Shown one piece after another: positions 20,906 to 33,993 of a DNA stretch of 64,000 bases. The notes under the pieces are model-generated. The model did no database searches and was not told where the DNA came from. It saw only the letters and a program-made list of their open reading frames with translations. Origin of the DNA: Sphaerotilus mobilis (lineage in GTDB: Bacteria; Pseudomonadota; Gammaproteobacteria; Burkholderiales; Burkholderiaceae_C); contig NZ_SGWV01000007.1 in the NCBI RefSeq assembly GCF_004216565.1, positions 744,001 to 808,000 on the forward strand. The letters run 5' to 3'. The first letter of the stretch is position 1. Each line of letters begins with the position of its first letter. Made by a program: the position numbers and the translations under genes.

Positions 20906-21183
20906 GCCAGGAGAGAGCCACTGGGCTGCAGGTCCGATCAACACGGCGTTTTTCGCCGATCGACCTGACCGCAAACAGGGCCGCCGAAGGCGCAGAGACC
21001 GGCCGAGCAAGCCGGCCTCGAACGCTCAGGCAAAAGGACTGGCACACGTCTGCGCAACAGACGTCACCTCACTGGAGAGAGACCGTCGCGGCCCCGGCCG
21101 GCAGGCGGTCCACCGAAGGGGCAAGCGGCCTGGGCGGCACAACCGCCGGGCCGTCAATCTCTCAGGTAAAGCGGACAGCGAGG
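20906..21183 (+). promoter_or_regulatory. tandem glycine riboswitch (gcvT motif)
   Basis: Two glycine aptamers lie in series before gcvT. Aptamer I (20906-21043) has GGAGAGAG, GCCGAAGGCGC and CTCAGGCAAAAGGAC, closed by a GCCAG/CTGGC stem. Aptamer II (21067-21183) has GGAGAGAG, CACCGAAGGGGC and CTCTCAGGTAAAGCGGAC, closed by CCTC/GAGG. Glycine binding normally turns on the cleavage operon. The P2 arm of aptamer I is unusually long, about 70 bases, and contains a nested CGGCG-TTTTT-CGCCG hairpin. The gcvT ATG is 67 bases downstream. No clear terminator is seen, so control may be at translation. Confidence 0.93.
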
Positions 21184-21250
21184 GCAAGCCCGACGACCGA
21201 CGGTCGCCGGGCCCCGGATGGCGCCCCATCCATCGCCCTCGGAGCCCAAG

Positions 21251-22399
<1,149 letters not shown>

Positions 22400-22500
22400 G
22401 CGACGCCCGGGCGGGCCGTCGCTCGGCTCGCCACCCGCGCGTCTTTGCCGCATCTCACCATCCACGCCTCATCAGGCAGCCGTTCTTCAGGAGCCCCTTC

Positions 22501-22875
22501 ATGCCTCTCCAGTTCACTTCCGACCATGAATGGATCGACGCCGCCGACGCCAGCGCGGCCGTGGTCGGCATCACCGTGCACGCGCAGGACGCGCTCGGTG
22601 ACGTGGTCTTCGTCGACCTGCCCGCCGTCGGCGCGACCTTCGCCAAGGGCGAGGTCGCCGGTGTCGTCGAGTCGGTCAAGGCCGCCGCCGACCTGTACGC
22701 GCCGGTCAGCGGCGAGGTCGTCGCCGTCAACGAGGCGCTGCGTGACGACCCGTCGCTGGCCAACAGCGACCCGCTGGCCTCAGGCTGGTTCTTCAAGGTC
22801 AAGCTGAGCAACCCGGCCGAACTCGCCGGCCTGCTCGACCAGACCGGCTACGACGAGTTGCTCAAGACGCTCTGA
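22501..22875 (+). CDS. gcvH: glycine cleavage system H protein
   Basis: GcvH is the lipoylated carrier that shuttles the aminomethyl group between GcvP and GcvT. The 124-residue protein has the lipoyl-lysine in [11 protein letters not shown] (Lys60) and the TSDHEW start of the family. GGAG lies 8 bases before the ATG. It follows gcvT by 101 bases and precedes gcvP by 79. Confidence 0.98.
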   Translation: MPLQFTSDHEWIDAADASAAVVGITVHAQDALGDVVFVDLPAVGATFAKGEVAGVVESVKAAADLYAPVSGEVVAVNEALRDDPSLANSDPLASGWFFKVKLSNPAELAGLLDQTGYDELLKTL

Positions 22876-22897
22876 GCCCCGGCTCGCGTCGCCCCGC

Positions 22898-22929
22898 CCG
22901 GACCGCTGCGCCTCACGGCCGCGGTCCGG
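22898..22929 (+). other. hairpin between gcvH and gcvP
   Basis: A perfect 9-base inverted repeat, CCGGACCGC and GCGGTCCGG, with a 14-base loop sits 22 bases after the gcvH stop and 25 bases before the gcvP start. There is no T-run, so it is not an intrinsic terminator. It may stabilise the gcvT-gcvH mRNA or pause polymerase. Confidence 0.5.
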
Positions 22930-22954
22930 CCGTCTTCCTCACATCGCCGCCACC

Positions 22955-25894
<2,940 letters not shown>

Positions 25895-25959
25895 AGCACA
25901 TCCTTGGGCAAGATGACCCTGTGCCGACCGGCGCGTTCAAGAAGGTTGCTGGGGTCGTT

Positions 25960-26129
25960 GCCCATCGGCACCAGCCCGTCGGACACGGGGTGTCCGACCT
26001 ACCGGTTTGCTCGACGGCAACTCGCGCGCCACGTGTTGTCGCACGACTAGCGCTCCATGCACAGCCACCCTCCGGCAACGCCTTCGGTAGGTCGGACACC
26101 CTGTGTCCGACGGGCTGGTGCCGATGGGC
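25960..26129. repeat. REPIN-like pair of inverted palindromic repeats
   Basis: Two 45-base arms (25960-26004 and 26085-26129) are reverse complements with a single mismatch, separated by about 80 bases. Each arm has an internal hairpin, GTCGGACAC...GTGTCCGAC. This is the layout of REPINs, non-autonomous elements moved by RAYT-type transposases. Imperfect 17-base direct repeats (15 of 17 identical; 25924-25940 and 26177-26193) flank the element. It fills most of the 362-base gap between gcvP and the threonine aldolase. I saw no second copy and no transposase in this window. Confidence 0.8.
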
Positions 26130-26256
26130 CTCCGGACCACCGCCGAGGCCCATACACCCCATGCGGCGGTGACGGACCAACCGGCACGTTCAACGCGTTT
26201 TCACCCATCCGGCACACGGCGAGCGCCGCTCCGACACGCACCGACGAAAGCCACCC

Positions 26257-27330
26257 ATGACCCATCCCGCCACCCCGCCCCGCCAGCAGCAATTCGCCAG
26301 CGACAACTACGCCGGCATGTGCCCAAACGCAGCACGCTGGTTCCAGGAGGCCACCGCCAGCGGCCATGAGCCGGCCTATGGCGACGACGGCTGGACGCAG
26401 CGCGTGTCGGAGGCGCTGCGCGAGCTGTTCCAGACCGACTGCGACATCTACTTCGTCTTCAACGGCACGGCGGCCAACTCGCTGGCGCTGGCCTCGCTGT
26501 GCCAGAGTTACCACTCGGTGATCTGCACCTCGGTGGCGCACATCGAGACCGACGAATGCGGCGGGCCGGAGTTTTTCTCCAACGGATCCAAGCTGCTGGT
26601 GGCCGAGGCCGACAGCGCGGCCGGGCGGCTGGGCAAGCTCACGCCCGACGCGGTCGAGGCGATGGTGACCAAGCGCAGCGACATCCACTACCCCAAGCCC
26701 AAGGTCGTCAGCCTGACCCAGGCCACCGAGCTGGGCACGGTCTACACGGTCGAAGAGGTGCGTGCGATCGCGGCCATCGCCAAGCGCCGGCACCTCAAGG
26801 TCCACATGGACGGCGCACGATTTGCCAATGCGGTGGCGACGCTGGGCTGCCAGCCGAGCGACATCACCTGGCGGGCCGGTGTCGATGTGCTGTGCTTCGG
26901 TGGCACCAAGAACGGCCTGCCGGTCGGCGAGGCGGTGGTGTTCTTCGACCGGGCCCTGAGCGTGGACTTCGCCTGGCGCGTCAAGCAGGCCGGCCAGTTG
27001 GCCTCGAAGATGCGATTCATCTCCGCGCCCTGGCTGGGGCTGCTGGAGAACGACACCTGGCTGGCCAACGCGCGGCATGCCAACGCCATGGCGCAGCGCC
27101 TGCATGCGGCCATCCGCGACCTGGCCGGCGTGCAGGTGCTGCACGAGCCGCGGGCCAATGCGGTGTTTGCCCGGCTGCCGCCCCCGGCGGTCACGGCCTT
27201 GCGGGCCAAAGGTTGGCGCTTCTATGAGTTCATCGCCGGTGGCGGCTGCCGCTTCATGTGCGCCTGGGACACCACGCCGGAGTCGGTCGACGCCTTCGCC
27301 GCCGACATCGCGGCGGCCTTGCCGGGCTGA
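26257..27330 (+). CDS. low-specificity L-threonine aldolase
   Basis: This 357-residue PLP enzyme of the beta-eliminating lyase family cleaves threonine to glycine and acetaldehyde. The PLP-binding Lys is in FGGTKNGLPVGEAVVFF, and the conserved HMDGARFANA (Asp and Arg) and FASDNYAG blocks are present. The neighbouring gcv operon consumes glycine, so the two fit one pathway, but the gene lies beyond the REPIN-like repeat and probably has its own promoter. Confidence 0.92.
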   Translation: MTHPATPPRQQQFASDNYAGMCPNAARWFQEATASGHEPAYGDDGWTQRVSEALRELFQTDCDIYFVFNGTAANSLALASLCQSYHSVICTSVAHIETDECGGPEFFSNGSKLLVAEADSAAGRLGKLTPDAVEAMVTKRSDIHYPKPKVVSLTQATELGTVYTVEEVRAIAAIAKRRHLKVHMDGARFANAVATLGCQPSDITWRAGVDVLCFGGTKNGLPVGEAVVFFDRALSVDFAWRVKQAGQLASKMRFISAPWLGLLENDTWLANARHANAMAQRLHAAIRDLAGVQVLHEPRANAVFARLPPPAVTALRAKGWRFYEFIAGGGCRFMCAWDTTPESVDAFAADIAAALPG

Positions 27331-27430
27331 GCGCCACACCACACAGCGTTCAAGCCGGGGCAACGGTGCCAGACCGGACGGGGCTCAAAATCGGCCCCGT
27401 CCCGAACCTGCGCCCGAGGCGCCGAACGCC

Positions 27431-28162
27431 ATGACCACTGACCTGCACACCGCCAACATCGAACTGCTGCCCGCTGCGGGCGCCCCGCGCCAGCTGATGC
27501 TGCTGCTGCACGGTGTCGGTGCCAACGCCGCCAATCTGCTGCCGCTGGGCCGCGTGCTGCGGGCCCACTTCCCGCAGGCGGCGGTGATCTCGCTGCAGGG
27601 CTACGAGCCCTTCGACGGCATGCCGCACGACGGCTCGGCACGGCAGTGGTTCTCGATCCGCGGTGATGTCGAGGCGCAACGGCCAGCGCGCGTCGCCGCC
27701 GTGCTGCCGCGTCTGGTCGCCGACATCCGCGCGCACCAGGAACGCCTGGGCGTCGGCGAGGCGGCCACCGCGCTGGTCGGTTTCTCGCAAGGCACCATCC
27801 TGTCGCTGGAGGCGGTCGCCGCCCGCGACGGCCTGGCCGGCCGCGTGCTGGCCTTCAGCGGCCGCTACGCCAGCCTGCCAGCCCAGGCACCGAAGCTGAC
27901 CACCCTGCACTTCTTCCACGGCGGCGCCGACCCGGTCATCCCCGTGCGTCATGCCAAGGAGGCGATGCAGCACCTGGCCCAGCTCGAAGGCAGTGACGCC
28001 ACGCTCGACATCGCCGAAGGCATCGGCCATGAGCTGGACGCGGCGCTGCTGGACTGCGCCCTGCACCGCCTGACCCACCACATCCCGATGCGGACCTGGC
28101 AGGCCGCGCTGGGCGGCGTCGCGGCAGCGGCCTCGCCGGGCGGGGATGACACGCTGCAGTGA
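27431..28162 (+). CDS. alpha/beta-hydrolase, carboxylesterase (YpfH-like)
   Basis: This 243-residue cytoplasmic alpha/beta-hydrolase belongs to the phospholipase/carboxylesterase group. It has LLLHGVGANAANL (oxyanion region), the nucleophile elbow GFSQG (Ser near residue 119), an Asp in HGGADPVIP and a His in GIGHELDA. The start ATG 27431 is the first that gives the normal N-terminus. It lies between the threonine aldolase and a convergent MFS gene, with no functional link visible. The substrate is unknown. Confidence 0.88.
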   Translation: MTTDLHTANIELLPAAGAPRQLMLLLHGVGANAANLLPLGRVLRAHFPQAAVISLQGYEPFDGMPHDGSARQWFSIRGDVEAQRPARVAAVLPRLVADIRAHQERLGVGEAATALVGFSQGTILSLEAVAARDGLAGRVLAFSGRYASLPAQAPKLTTLHFFHGGADPVIPVRHAKEAMQHLAQLEGSDATLDIAEGIGHELDAALLDCALHRLTHHIPMRTWQAALGGVAAAASPGGDDTLQ

Positions 28163-28180
28163 CCCGTCCGGTCGCCCCGC

Positions 28181-29458
28181 TCAGCGAACGGGCGGGGCCG
28201 CGCGCAGCGCCAGCAAGGCCGCCCAGGCACTCAGGCCAACGGCGGCGGTGACCCACAGCGCGTTGGCCTGCAGGTGGTCCAGCACCAGGCCGAACAGATA
28301 GGGCGCGAGCGCCTGGGCGATCCGGGCAGGCAACATCAGCCAGCCTTGCCGGGCACCGTAGTGGCCGCTGCCGAACAAGGCCAGTGGCAGGGTGCCCTTG
28401 GCGATCGTCAGCACGCCGTTGCCGGCGCCATGCAGCAGGCCGAACAGCGGCGCGAAGACCGGACCACCGACCATCAGCACGCCCACCCCGAGCGGGTGCA
28501 TCGCCGCCGCCAGCCGGGCCGACAGCAGCGGGTGGACCCGGCGCAGCCAGCCGAACTCCAGCAGGCGTCCGGCCACCTGGGCCGGACCGATCAGGCTGCC
28601 CACCCACACGGCGCCGGCCGCCGTGGTGCCGGCGGCCTGCATCAGCCGGGGCAGATGCGAGGCCATGGCGGTCGAGATGAACCAGGTCGCCGAGAAGACA
28701 AAGGACAGGATCAGCATCGGCCACCAAGACGCTGCTGACGCCTCGGGCGATGGCGGCGGCTCACGGGTCTGGGTCTCGGTCTGGTTCTCGGTCTGGGTCT
28801 TGTCGAGCGCGGTGTCATCTGCTGACAGCACCGCTGGCAGCACCGCCGGCAACACCGCCGCCGGCTGCAGCGCGGGCACGACCTTCGGCAGCAGGGCGTT
28901 GAGGGGCAGGCCGATCAGCAGGTGCAACGCCGCCCAGGTGAAACAGGCCGAGCGCCAGCCGTGTTCGGCCGCCAGCCATGTCGACAGCGGCCAGCCGACG
29001 GTGCTGGCAAAGCCGGCGAACAAGGTGACGCCGGTGATGCTGGCGCGTGCCCCCTGGCCCTGCAGGCGCACCAGCGCCGCAAAGGCCGCGTCATAGAGCC
29101 CGCTGCCCATGCCCAGCCCAATCAGCAACCAGGCCGCGAACAGGCTGACCGGCCCCTGTGCCAGCCCGAGCGCCGCCAGACCCAGGGCGAACACGACGCT
29201 GGTGCCCATCAGCACCGGCCGGCCGCCAAGCCGGTCGATGGCAGCACCGGCCAGCGGCCCGACTGCGGCGGCCAGGATCAGCGCCAGGCTGAAGGCGGCG
29301 AACACCGTCGGCACGGAGGTTCCCAGCTCCTGCGCGATCGGCGTGGCGAGGATGGCGGGCAGGTAGTAGGTCGACGCCCAGGCCAGCGTCTGCGCCGTGC
29401 CCAGACTGACCACGGTCCGTGCCGGGACGGGCACGGTCATCGACGCGGGGAAGGTCAT
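28181..29458 (-). CDS. MFS transporter with repeat-rich central loop
   Basis: This 425-residue inner-membrane protein has about 12 helices in two halves. The loop between the halves (about residues 205-245) is low-complexity: an Ala-Val-Leu-Pro repeat followed by a Thr/Gln/Glu repeat (TQTENQTETQT). The DNA shows short tandem units there (28767-28803 and 28828-28862). The fold resembles oxalate/formate or monocarboxylate-type MFS carriers, but no substrate can be assigned. ATG 29458 and ATG 29440 are both possible; neither has a clear ribosome site. Confidence 0.82.
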   Translation of the reverse strand: MTFPASMTVPVPARTVVSLGTAQTLAWASTYYLPAILATPIAQELGTSVPTVFAAFSLALILAAAVGPLAGAAIDRLGGRPVLMGTSVVFALGLAALGLAQGPVSLFAAWLLIGLGMGSGLYDAAFAALVRLQGQGARASITGVTLFAGFASTVGWPLSTWLAAEHGWRSACFTWAALHLLIGLPLNALLPKVVPALQPAAVLPAVLPAVLSADDTALDKTQTENQTETQTREPPPSPEASAASWWPMLILSFVFSATWFISTAMASHLPRLMQAAGTTAAGAVWVGSLIGPAQVAGRLLEFGWLRRVHPLLSARLAAAMHPLGVGVLMVGGPVFAPLFGLLHGAGNGVLTIAKGTLPLALFGSGHYGARQGWLMLPARIAQALAPYLFGLVLDHLQANALWVTAAVGLSAWAALLALRAAPPVR

Positions 29459-29506
29459 GCGGCCGAGGCTAGGTGAATCGCTCCGGGCCGACAAGTTGCC
29501 GCAGAC

Positions 29507-31024
29507 CTAGAACAACTGCCCTTGACCGTCGGCTGCGGCGGGGCTGCGGCGTCGCCTCGGGGTCGGGTTGCCGCTGGGTGGCAGGCCGCTCTTGCGCGAG
29601 CCGTGTTGCTGCTGGATGGCGTCGGCCTCGACCCGCGCACCGGGGGTCTGACGCACGCCATACAAGCTGGCCTTGGCGGCGGCCAGCGCCGAGCGCTCGT
29701 CGACCAGCGGCGCTGGGTAGGCGGGGGTTCCGAGCTCAGGCACCCAGCGGCGCACGTACAGGCCGTGTGGATCGTGGTCACGCGCCTGCTTGGCGGGCGA
29801 GTAGACCCTCAATGTGTTGATGCCGGTGGTGCCCGACTGCATCTGCATCTGGCTCCAGTGGATGCCGGGCTCGAAGTCCAGGAACTGGCGGGCCAGGAAC
29901 AGACCCGGCTCGCGCCAGTGCAGGCCCAGGTGGTAGGCCGCGAAGCTGACCAGCATCGCCCGCATCCGGAAGTTGAGCCAGCCGGTCGCACGCAGCTGGC
30001 GCATGCAGGCGTCGACCATGGGGTAGCCGGTGCGGCCCTCGCACCAGGCCTGCAGCCGCTCGGCGTCGACCGGGCCGGGGTGCACGCCGTCGCCGGGCCG
30101 CAGGCCGTCGATCGAGCGGGCGAGGTTGCGGAACTCCAGATCCGGCTGGTCTTCAAGCTTCTGCATGAAGTGGCAGTGCCAGCGCAGCCGGCTGGCAAAG
30201 CCGCGCAGGCCCCAGGCCAGCGCGCGGTCGGCCGTGCCGGCGATGCGCGCCTCGGTGGCCTGGTGCACGCAGCGCATCGAGACCGTGCCGAAGGCCAGGT
30301 GTTCGCTCAGGCGGCTGCAGCCCTCGGCGGCGGTCAAGGGGCTGGACAGCGCGCTGCGGTAGTCGCGGCCACGGCCGCCGAGAAAGTCCGCCAGCACGGC
30401 CCAGGCGGCCGGCTCGCCTGCGCTCGGCAGCGCAGCGACGGGTGTCGGCAGCCCCAGATCCCGCAAGGTCGGCAGGGGTCGGGCCTCCAGCGGCAACGCG
30501 CCCTGGAAGGCAACAGGCTGAGGCACCTCGGCCGCGTTCATCCGCGCGGTCCAGCGACCGGCCCAGCCCAGGCGCGAACGCAGGCGCCGGACCACGCCGG
30601 TCTGCGGCCATTCTTGCCAGCGCACGCCGACGTGGCGGCACCAGTCGGCCACGGCGAGGTCGCGTGTGTAGGTCCAGCCAGGGCCGGTTTCTTCATGGCT
30701 GAGCAGGTGCGTGACGCCGATGTCCTCTCGCAGCGACGACAGCGCCGCCAGCATGTCGCCCACGCAGACCCGCAGCGGCAGGCCCCGTGCGGCCAGGTCG
30801 TCGCGCAGGCGCGCCACGCAGGCCAGCAGGAAGGCGACATGGCGCGGGTCGCATTCGGGACTGGCCAGCCACGCCGGCTCGATCACCACCAGACCCAGCG
30901 CCCGGCCGATGCGCGCCGCCTCGGCCAGCGGGGCGTGGTCGCGCAGACGCAGGTCGCGCTTGAACCAGACGACCGCCGTGGGCGTGCCGGCACCCGAGCC
31001 CGTGCCCGCGCCCGGTTCAGCCAT
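29507..31024 (-). CDS. cryptochrome/DNA photolyase family protein
   Basis: This 505-residue flavoprotein has an N-terminal photolyase alpha/beta domain ([17 protein letters not shown], about 18-150) and a C-terminal FAD-binding helical domain. The FAD region contains [38 protein letters not shown] and [16 protein letters not shown]. It also has [13 protein letters not shown], which marks a subgroup distinct from classic class I enzymes. Where those enzymes usually have Asn-Arg after TGW, this has Asn-Phe. A 35-residue basic, low-complexity tail ends the protein. Its start overlaps the (6-4) photolyase gene by 8 bases, so they are coupled. Whether it repairs CPDs or only senses light is unknown. 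Confidence 0.88.
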   Translation of the reverse strand: MAEPGAGTGSGAGTPTAVVWFKRDLRLRDHAPLAEAARIGRALGLVVIEPAWLASPECDPRHVAFLLACVARLRDDLAARGLPLRVCVGDMLAALSSLREDIGVTHLLSHEETGPGWTYTRDLAVADWCRHVGVRWQEWPQTGVVRRLRSRLGWAGRWTARMNAAEVPQPVAFQGALPLEARPLPTLRDLGLPTPVAALPSAGEPAAWAVLADFLGGRGRDYRSALSSPLTAAEGCSRLSEHLAFGTVSMRCVHQATEARIAGTADRALAWGLRGFASRLRWHCHFMQKLEDQPDLEFRNLARSIDGLRPGDGVHPGPVDAERLQAWCEGRTGYPMVDACMRQLRATGWLNFRMRAMLVSFAAYHLGLHWREPGLFLARQFLDFEPGIHWSQMQMQSGTTGINTLRVYSPAKQARDHDPHGLYVRRWVPELGTPAYPAPLVDERSALAAAKASLYGVRQTPGARVEADAIQQQHGSRKSGLPPSGNPTPRRRRSPAAADGQGQLF

Positions 31025-32570
31025 GCAGTGCCCCGACCTCGCCCCGACGGATCGCGTCGGCGCGCACGCGCACGGCCTGGCGGTCGGCGTCGTCCAGGCG
31101 AGCAAGGTTCTTCACCTGCAAGGCCATGCGCGGGTGGGCGGCCAGCCGGGCTTCGTGGCGCATCAGGAAGTCCCAGTAGAGCGTCGTGTAGGGACAGGCC
31201 CGCTCGCCGCTGCGCTGGGCCGGGTCGTAGCGACAGCCCTGGCAATGCGGCCCCATGCGTTCGAGGTAGCGGCCGGTGGCGACATAGGGCTTGCTGCCCA
31301 TCAGGCCGCCGTCGGCGTACTGGCTCATGCCCAGCGTGTTGGGCAGTTCGACCCATTCGACCGCATCGACATAGACCGCCAGATACCAAGCATGGACCTG
31401 GCGCGGCTGCACGCCCAGCATCAACGCATACAGGCCGGTCACCATCAGGCGCTGGATGTGGTGGGCGTAGCCGTGCGCCAGCGTCTGCGTCAGCGCGTCG
31501 CGCAGGCAGGCCAGGTCGGTGGCGCCGGTCCAGAACCAGGCGGGCAGATCTTCTTGCGCGTCCAGCGCGTTGGCGTCGGCATAGCCCGGCATGCGGGTCC
31601 AGTAGATGCCGCGCACGTACTCGCGCCAGCCCAGGATCTGCCGGATGAAACCTTCGGCACTGGCCAGCGGCACATGGCCGGCGCGCCAAGCCGCCTCGGC
31701 TGCGGCCACCACTTCGCGCGGGTTCAGGAGCTTCAGGTTGAGCGCGGCCGACAGGTGCGAGTGGTAGAGCCACGGGTCGCCCGGCCACAGCGCATCTTGA
31801 TAGCGGCCGAACAGCGGCAGGCGATCGGTGATGAAGGCTTGCAGCGCCAACAAGGCCTGGTCGCGGGTCACCGGCCAGGCGAAGCTGTCGAGCCGGCCCG
31901 GGTGGTCGGCAAAACGCCGGGCGACGAGGTCAAGCACCTCGCGGGTCACCGCATCGGGCTCGAAGGTCGACCGCGGCGGCAGAAAGCCGGGGCCGTCCGG
32001 GCCGAAGGCGGCGCGGTTGTCGGCGTCGTAGTTCCACTGGCCGCCTGCCGGCTCGTCGTCCTGCATCAGGACCTGGAAGCGCCGCCGCTGCTCGCGGTAG
32101 AAGTGCTCCATGCGCAAGGCCTTGCGCCCTCGGGCGTGGGCCGCGAAATCGCGCACGCTGGTGAAGAAGTGGCGGTCCTCGCGCACGTCCAGCGGCAAAC
32201 CGGCCTCGGCCGCCACGGCCTGGATCGCCTGCAGCACCCGCCAGTCGCCCGGTGCGGTCATCACCAGTTCGGACGGCCGGATCCGGGCGAGGTCCTGCGC
32301 CAATTGAGCCGCCAGACTGCCCACATTGCCGGGCGCGTCGAGCCGGGTGTAGACCAGCGCCCGACCGGCGTCCTGCAGGGCGATCGCAAAGTGCCGCATC
32401 GCGGCCAGAAACACGGCGATGCGTGGCTGGCCGGACCAGACGTGGGTGGACTCCTCGGCGACCTCGGCCATCCAAACCGTGTCGACGGCCGGGTCGAAGC
32501 CATCGAAGGCTGCAGCTTCGAGGTCGAGCTGGTCGCCCAGCACGATGACCAGGCGGCGCGTGTCAGCCAT
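31017..32570 (-). CDS. iron-sulfur bacterial (6-4) photolyase (PhrB/FeS-BCP family)
   Basis: This 517-residue protein matches the FeS-BCP family, whose Agrobacterium member PhrB repairs (6-4) photoproducts. The N-terminus ([20 protein letters not shown]) is the family's lumazine-antenna domain. The four cluster cysteines are visible at about 355 (DLACLRD), 443 and 446 (CQGC) and 459 (ACPY), matching the spacing in PhrB. The FAD region includes [20 protein letters not shown]. The start ATG is 2 bases after the DUF2256 stop. Confidence 0.93.
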   Translation of the reverse strand: MADTRRLVIVLGDQLDLEAAAFDGFDPAVDTVWMAEVAEESTHVWSGQPRIAVFLAAMRHFAIALQDAGRALVYTRLDAPGNVGSLAAQLAQDLARIRPSELVMTAPGDWRVLQAIQAVAAEAGLPLDVREDRHFFTSVRDFAAHARGRKALRMEHFYREQRRRFQVLMQDDEPAGGQWNYDADNRAAFGPDGPGFLPPRSTFEPDAVTREVLDLVARRFADHPGRLDSFAWPVTRDQALLALQAFITDRLPLFGRYQDALWPGDPWLYHSHLSAALNLKLLNPREVVAAAEAAWRAGHVPLASAEGFIRQILGWREYVRGIYWTRMPGYADANALDAQEDLPAWFWTGATDLACLRDALTQTLAHGYAHHIQRLMVTGLYALMLGVQPRQVHAWYLAVYVDAVEWVELPNTLGMSQYADGGLMGSKPYVATGRYLERMGPHCQGCRYDPAQRSGERACPYTTLYWDFLMRHEARLAAHPRMALQVKNLARLDDADRQAVRVRADAIRRGEVGALHG

Positions 32571-32572
32571 GG

Positions 32573-32740
32573 TCAGCGCCCAAGGGCCTTTTGACGCCGG
32601 CAGGCGTCGGAGCAGTACTTCACCTCGTCCCAGTTCTTCGCCCAGCGGTGGCGCCAGCTCATGGCCCGACCGCAGGACATGCAGGGCTTGCTGGGCAAGG
32701 CGGCCTTGTTGCCCCGGAAGCCGCTGGCGCGTCCGCTCAC
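32573..32740 (-). CDS. DUF2256 zinc-ribbon-like small protein
   Basis: This 55-residue protein has the DUF2256 layout: GNKAALPSKPC, CGR, WRHRWAKNWDEVKYCSDACR, with four Cys that could bind a metal. The GTG start at 32740 overlaps the stop of the oxidoreductase gene (GTGA) and gives the normal N-terminus; an ATG 39 bases upstream would read inside that gene. DUF2256 genes are often found beside photolyase/cryptochrome genes. Its function is not established. Confidence 0.85.
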   Translation of the reverse strand: MSGRASGFRGNKAALPSKPCMSCGRAMSWRHRWAKNWDEVKYCSDACRRQKALGR

Positions 32741-33900
32741 GACAGGGCCTCGACCAGCGCTGTCTGCTGAACCTGGCACGGCGTCATCAGCGCATGGGCC
32801 AGCGCCCGGCCTGACAACCAGGCGGCTTCGACGCCGACGCTGTCCAGCCCTTCACCTCCCGCATCCCCCCCGGCGTCATCGGCCCGCGCCAGCATGGCGG
32901 TGCCAAGGAAATCGCCACAGACGCCCAAACCCTGCGCGCGGTCCCACCAGCAGGCCGGCGTCGCCCCGGCGACCGGCGGCAGGCCATAGCGCCAACGGTG
33001 CACCGTCGTGTGCAGCCAGTCGACCGGACGTCCCAAGGCGCTGGCGAGCGCGGCCTGCATCTGCGCGGCGACCCACTGCGGCGACTGTTCCAGATGCTGC
33101 AGGCTCCAGTCGGTGCGGGCATGCGCCACCCAGTGCGCCTGACCAGCCACCTGCGGGCGGCCGGGACGGGCGTCTTGCCGCAGCACCCAGGCCAGCGGAC
33201 CGTCGACCGGCCGCGCCAGATCCCACTCCCCAGACCACGACGCACCGCCGCCAGATGCATCGATCGCTTGCGCGCCGAGCGCCTCCACGCCCATCAGGGT
33301 CCAGCAGGCCTGCATGGGGGTCCGCGCCGCCGTGCCCGCCCAGTCCGGCCGATGCGGCGCCAGCAAGGTCGCCGCCTGGGCCGGCGGCATGGCGATCAGC
33401 ACGGCATCGAACAAGGCCCCGAGACGCTCACCGCCGACCTGCAACTGCCAGCCCTCGGGCGTGTGATGCAGCGCCTCGACCGCCGACTCCCAGGTGATCT
33501 CCGAGCCTTCGAGCAACTGGCGGCAGACGGCCGGCAGGTCCGGCACCGGCAGGTGGATCGGGCGGACGTCGTCCAGCGGCCGGCTGCCGTGGGCGAGCCG
33601 TGGCGACCAGCGGGTCAGCCAGCCGCCCGACACGCCCATGTCGACCCATGCGCCAAAAGCCCTGCTGCGCGCCGTGATGCCCAGTGCGCCATGGTCCAGC
33701 CGGGTGGTCCAGGCCCGGCCATCGAGGTCCTTCCACGTCATGCGGCGGGTGGCCATCCGGCCTCCCGGGCCGCGTGCCTTGTCGAACACCTGCACCGTGT
33801 GGCCGGCCATGGCCAAGGCGTGGGCACAGGTGGCACCGGCCATGCCGGCACCGATCACGGCCATGCTGCGCAGAGGTCTGGATGTCATGGTGCGCAGCAT
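32737..33900 (-). CDS. FAD-dependent oxidoreductase, renalase-like
   Basis: This 387-residue protein begins with an FAD-binding Rossmann motif (AVIGAGMAGATCAHALAMAG) and GPGGRMATRR, typical of renalase-like amine oxidase-fold proteins. A C-terminal FAD block (GLGVCGDFLGTAML) follows. It is the first gene of the photolyase cluster, divergent from the MerR gene. ATG 33900 gives the full frame; ATGs at 33888 and 33864 are alternatives, and the last begins directly on the FAD motif. The substrate is unknown. Supplying reducing power for the photolyases would be a guess. Confidence 0.85.
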   Translation of the reverse strand: MLRTMTSRPLRSMAVIGAGMAGATCAHALAMAGHTVQVFDKARGPGGRMATRRMTWKDLDGRAWTTRLDHGALGITARSRAFGAWVDMGVSGGWLTRWSPRLAHGSRPLDDVRPIHLPVPDLPAVCRQLLEGSEITWESAVEALHHTPEGWQLQVGGERLGALFDAVLIAMPPAQAATLLAPHRPDWAGTAARTPMQACWTLMGVEALGAQAIDASGGGASWSGEWDLARPVDGPLAWVLRQDARPGRPQVAGQAHWVAHARTDWSLQHLEQSPQWVAAQMQAALASALGRPVDWLHTTVHRWRYGLPPVAGATPACWWDRAQGLGVCGDFLGTAMLARADDAGGDAGGEGLDSVGVEAAWLSGRALAHALMTPCQVQQTALVEALS

Positions 33901-33934
33901 AGGTTTTTCATCGCCAAGTCGGCGTCAATCACAG

Positions 33935-33945
33935 GTCAGTCTGAC
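33935..33945. promoter_or_regulatory. small dyad between the oxidoreductase and MerR genes
   Basis: A perfect 5-1-5 dyad (GTCAG-T-CTGAC) lies in the 93-base gap between the divergent genes. On the minus strand a TTGACG (33923-33928) lies 21 bases from a TATGCT (33896-33901), an over-long spacing like those that MerR activators can correct. The dyad is a candidate regulator site; the assignment is tentative. Confidence 0.35.
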
Positions 33946-33993
33946 AATTGAGTCGGCTTTTCCGCGTCAACCTCGATTCACTGCAAGTCGCCC

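Noticed and set aside
25960-26129. Possible insertion sequence or attachment site
   Set aside because: The element is under 200 bases with no transposase frame. The arms have internal hairpins, fitting a REPIN-like repeat better than IS terminal repeats.
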